Origin: Treponema sp.
GTDB taxonomy: Bacteria; Spirochaetota; Spirochaetia; Treponematales; Treponemataceae
NCBI GenBank assembly: GCA_023231445.1
Contig: JALNVF010000076.1
Span: 1 to 16,363 of the forward strand
Length of the DNA stretch: 16,363 nucleotides
Reading direction: 5' to 3'
Shown here: piece by piece, positions 14,604 through 16,363 of the stretch
Position numbering within the stretch: position 1 is the stretch's first letter
How the letters are laid out: the number at the start of each line of letters is the position of its first letter
The notes under the pieces: generated by a model
Told to the model about the DNA's origin: nothing
The model's input: the letters and a program-made list of their open reading frames with translations, nothing else
The model's database searches: none
Translations under genes and position numbers: made by a program

Positions 14604-14661
14604 GGATCGGAACGTAAACCCGTAAGTCAATATGCATGACAAAAAACAGAACCGGATATCA

Positions 14662-14795
14662 CGGATATTTAACTTGAATATCATGGACATCCGGGTTAAA
14701 TGTCCTGGACATTCAGGTTGAATGTTCTGAATATCCCGGTTAAATATCCCGGACATTCAGGTAAAATGTCCGGTAATTGTATTTCAAATGACCGG
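14662..14795. repeat. Tandem array of 22-bp palindromic units
   Basis: Five contiguous 22-bp units start at 14662, 14684, 14706, 14728 and 14750. Each has the plan GGACATT, a 7-nt centre like CAGGTTG, and AATGTCC, so each is itself an imperfect inverted repeat; the unit at 14750-14772 has perfect 8-bp arms (CGGACATT / AATGTCCG). Changes in one arm are sometimes matched or tolerated by G/T pairing in the other. A sixth region, 14770-14795, has diverged in sequence but keeps a dyad (CCGGTAATT / AATGACCGG, 8 of 9). A partial unit may precede at about 14654. There are no unique spacers, so it is not a CRISPR array. The period is close to two DNA turns. Confidence 0.9.
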
Positions 14796-14862
14796 ACGGA
14801 ATATGTTTTACTTCAGGGATATCGAATGTTTGTATCCGGTTTATATTGTGGTACAGTATGGT

Positions 14863-14893
14863 ATCTCTCTTTACTCAAACCTGAAAGAGAGGT
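14863..14893 (+). terminator. Terminator-like or SD-masking hairpin before the AraC-GyrI gene
   Basis: ATCTCTCTTT (14863-14872) pairs with AAAGAGAGGT (14884-14893), ten pairs with one G/U, around an 11-nt loop; TTTATT follows. It could be a weak intrinsic terminator or attenuator in the leader of the downstream regulator. Its right arm includes AGAGG, which would otherwise be the ribosome site of a 25-codon open frame at 14902. Confidence 0.45.
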
Positions 14894-14983
14894 TTTATTG
14901 CATGAAATCTGATAGTATTATAACCGGAAAGAAATTCTGCAGAACTGATATGTCTTTTATGATTTTCTTACAGGAGTAAGATT

Positions 14984-15844
14984 ATGGACTGGATTACCAA
15001 ATTGAACGAAGCTGTGTCGTATATCGAAGATAATCTGACCGGTAGTGTTGACTGCGGAAAGGCAGCAGAAATCGCAGAATGCTCGGCATATCATTTTCAG
15101 CGGATGTTTACATACCTGGCAGACACATCGCTGTCCGAATATATCCGCAGGCGGAAGATGTCGCTTGCAGCAACCGATCTGCAGCACGGAGATAAAGTTC
15201 TTGACGTAGCGCTCAGGTACGGATATGAATCACCGACTGCGTTTAACCGCGCATTTAAGGCTGTTCACGGAATTGCACCTTCCGCGGTAAAGAAACAGGG
15301 GTCGCTGATAAAGGCTTTCCCCCGTGTGTCATTTACCGTCGCTGTTACCGGTGGAACGGAACTGTCTTACTTTATTGCAAAAAAGGAAAGTTTCCGTATT
15401 GCAGGAATAAGCATTGAACTGGACAACAATCTTGAAAAGAATTTTGCAAAAGTTCCCAGGATGTGGATGAAAGCCGCTCTTCTGGGAACGGTGAAAAAAA
15501 TTGCGTCCCTGCAGAACAATCCCTCCCTGCCTGGTATTCTCGGTGTAAGCATTCCCGAATCCGACGACAAATGGTCGTATTATATTGCTTCGGCCACTGA
15601 TAAAGATACGGAGCATAAATTCAGTTCCCGGATAATTCCCGCATTTACCTGGGCAGTCTTTCCGGGAGAAGGAACGAACAGAGATATTCAGCTGCTTGAG
15701 AAGCGTATCGTCACCGAATGGCTTCCGTCTTCAGGATATGAGTATGACAACGGTCCTGACGTAGAAGTGTATCTGACTCCCGATCCCAAACACGCAAAAT
15801 ACGAAGTGTGGATTCCTGTCGTAAAAAAACAGAAGATGCAGTAA
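14984..15844 (+). CDS. AraC-family regulator with GyrI-like effector domain
   Basis: 286 residues. The DNA-binding part is N-terminal (about 5-108), as in Rob and related proteins: SVDCGKAAEIAECSAYHFQRMFTYLADTSLSEYIRRRKMS carries the first helix-turn-helix and VALRYGYESPTAFNRAFKAVHGIAPS the second. The C-terminal 130-283 is a GyrI-like (AraC effector-binding) domain, with FRIAGISIELDN, GILGVSIPE, YIASATD, IPAFTWAVFPGEG and VEVYLTPDPKHAKYEVWIPV; such domains bind bulky hydrophobic or cationic molecules. AGGAG lies 7 nt before the ATG. The divergent MFS exporter is the obvious target, making this a probable drug-responsive activator. The palindrome array in the gap could be its binding region, although AraC proteins normally bind asymmetric sites rather than dyads. 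Confidence 0.92.
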   Translation: MDWITKLNEAVSYIEDNLTGSVDCGKAAEIAECSAYHFQRMFTYLADTSLSEYIRRRKMSLAATDLQHGDKVLDVALRYGYESPTAFNRAFKAVHGIAPSAVKKQGSLIKAFPRVSFTVAVTGGTELSYFIAKKESFRIAGISIELDNNLEKNFAKVPRMWMKAALLGTVKKIASLQNNPSLPGILGVSIPESDDKWSYYIASATDKDTEHKFSSRIIPAFTWAVFPGEGTNRDIQLLEKRIVTEWLPSSGYEYDNGPDVEVYLTPDPKHAKYEVWIPVVKKQKMQ

Positions 15845-15912
15845 ACAGTCACTTTCTGATTAACAGCTGCAAAATCAACTTCGGTAGTCCCGGCTTTTCC
15901 GGTATAGATCTT

Positions 15913-16363
15913 CTATTTTATACTTCCACCATGAAATAAACATTCATATACCTTCTTTTCATCATGGTATATAACTTCTTTTCCATGAAACCAGTCAAAG
16001 TTTCCTGTAACGCTGCAGCTGTATATCTTATTTTCGTTTCTATATATTTCCGGACCGCGATACGGTAGAGATGGTGCTACATTTAATAATGCTGATTTTA
16101 AGAAATCTCCGGAGAAAGAATTATCCAATACCCTTCCGACATAATTCATTGACCAGAACGGTATTCCTTTTTTCCATAATCCTTCTTCTCCAGCAAAATT
16201 CTCTCCACCAAGATAACTGTCGTAATATTCCAATTCTCCTTCTGTATATTTTAAATCATGTGATTTTATTCTGGATGAATTAATCTCATGTCCTCTGCCT
16301 GCATAGGTTTTCCTTTTTGCCGTACATAAAAAATCTATTACTGAATCCGTCCTGTTTACAGGC
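15913..16363 (-). CDS. DUF5680 domain protein (5' end outside window)
   Basis: 149 residues are visible and the frame is open to the right edge, so the true start is beyond the window; a TTG near 16233 would cut the conserved domain in half and is not a likely start. The visible part fits the DUF5680 family: VIDFLCTAKRKTYAGRGHE, SSRIKSHDLKY, YDSYLGGENFAGEE, PFWSMNYVGRVL, FSGDFLKSALL, PYRGPEIY, and a C-terminal W-F-x-G / YECLFHGG. The family has no assigned activity; some members carry an N-terminal helix-turn-helix, which could lie outside the window. The protein is soluble and without membrane segments in the seen part. It ends 68 bp from the convergent AraC-GyrI gene. The base composition appears more AT-rich than in the genes to the left, a weak hint of a different origin. 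Confidence 0.82.
   Translation of the reverse strand, partial: PVNRTDSVIDFLCTAKRKTYAGRGHEINSSRIKSHDLKYTEGELEYYDSYLGGENFAGEEGLWKKGIPFWSMNYVGRVLDNSFSGDFLKSALLNVAPSLPYRGPEIYRNENKIYSCSVTGNFDWFHGKEVIYHDEKKVYECLFHGGSIK

Larger units (their letters stand above)
14405..14983. other. Intergenic region between divergent MFS and AraC-GyrI genes
   Basis: 579 bp without a convincing protein gene. From left to right it holds a leader of about 160 nt for the MFS gene, the MFS promoter (14575-14603), the 22-bp palindrome array (14662-14795), a terminator-like hairpin (14863-14893) and a 25-codon open frame (14902-14979, ending 4 nt before the AraC-GyrI start). Its unusual length and repeat content suggest regulatory DNA. 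Confidence 0.7.

Noticed and set aside
14662..14795. CRISPR array
   Set aside because: Units are directly adjacent with no unique spacers, and no cas gene is in the window.
14571..14912. Short open frames on both strands through the palindrome array
   Set aside because: They are made of the 22-bp repeat read in shifting frames, have no ribosome site or family resemblance, and the period is not a multiple of three.
15913..16233. DUF5680 gene starting at the TTG near 16233
   Set aside because: The conserved domain continues in frame upstream to the window edge, so the gene is partial rather than 106 residues long.

Overview
The window reads like chromosomal DNA of a host-associated, probably anaerobic bacterium, most likely a Treponema-like spirochaete. 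This is an inference from the relaxed lipobox (LTVSC), the moderate GC content, the standard use of TGA as stop, and the mix of Firmicutes-like catabolic genes; no rRNA or other phylogenetic marker is present. I see no rRNA, tRNA, CRISPR array, transposase or phage gene.

Layout. (1) 1-1518, minus strand: a SAM methyltransferase cut by the left edge and a DODA/YgiD-type extradiol dioxygenase. (2) 1617-2901, minus strand: an AraC-family regulator followed by a DUF2000 protein. (3) 3019-10216: a probable GABA (4-aminobutyrate) locus. A class III aminotransferase (gabT-like) and a 4-hydroxybutyrate dehydrogenase (very similar to the Clostridium kluyveri enzyme, from memory) lie on the minus strand. 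A PucR-family regulator is divergent to them, followed on the plus strand by an amino-acid ABC importer (lipoprotein binding protein, ATPase, permease) and a cytidylate-kinase-like protein. Together they would import an amino acid, transaminate GABA to succinate semialdehyde and reduce that to 4-hydroxybutyrate. An 11-bp direct repeat in the gabT/pucR gap recurs (9 bp) ahead of the importer operon, so the regulator may control both arms. The importer has a promoter followed by a strong intrinsic terminator inside its leader, suggesting attenuation or a small RNA.

(4) 10230-12900, minus strand: a MerR-family regulator of the AdhR/NmlR thiol-sensor type (Cys52 in place), a DUF3737 beta-helix protein and a PatB/MalY C-S lyase. 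Promoters with 19-bp spacers, the hallmark of MerR control, lie ahead of merR (clear) and ahead of DUF3737-patB (weaker). (5) 13073-15844: a DHA3-type drug-efflux MFS protein (minus) divergent from an AraC/GyrI-domain regulator (plus). The 579-bp gap between them holds the most unusual element of the window: five head-to-tail 22-bp units, each an imperfect palindrome, plus a sixth diverged unit that keeps its dyad. (6) 15913-16363, minus strand: a DUF5680 protein running off the right edge.

Non-coding elements of note, besides those above, are two copies of a hairpin built on CTCTAAAAACTT in the minus-strand gene gaps and a nested GC-rich palindrome behind the MFS gene. The strongest candidates for something undescribed are the 22-bp palindrome array and the terminator-containing leader of the importer operon.
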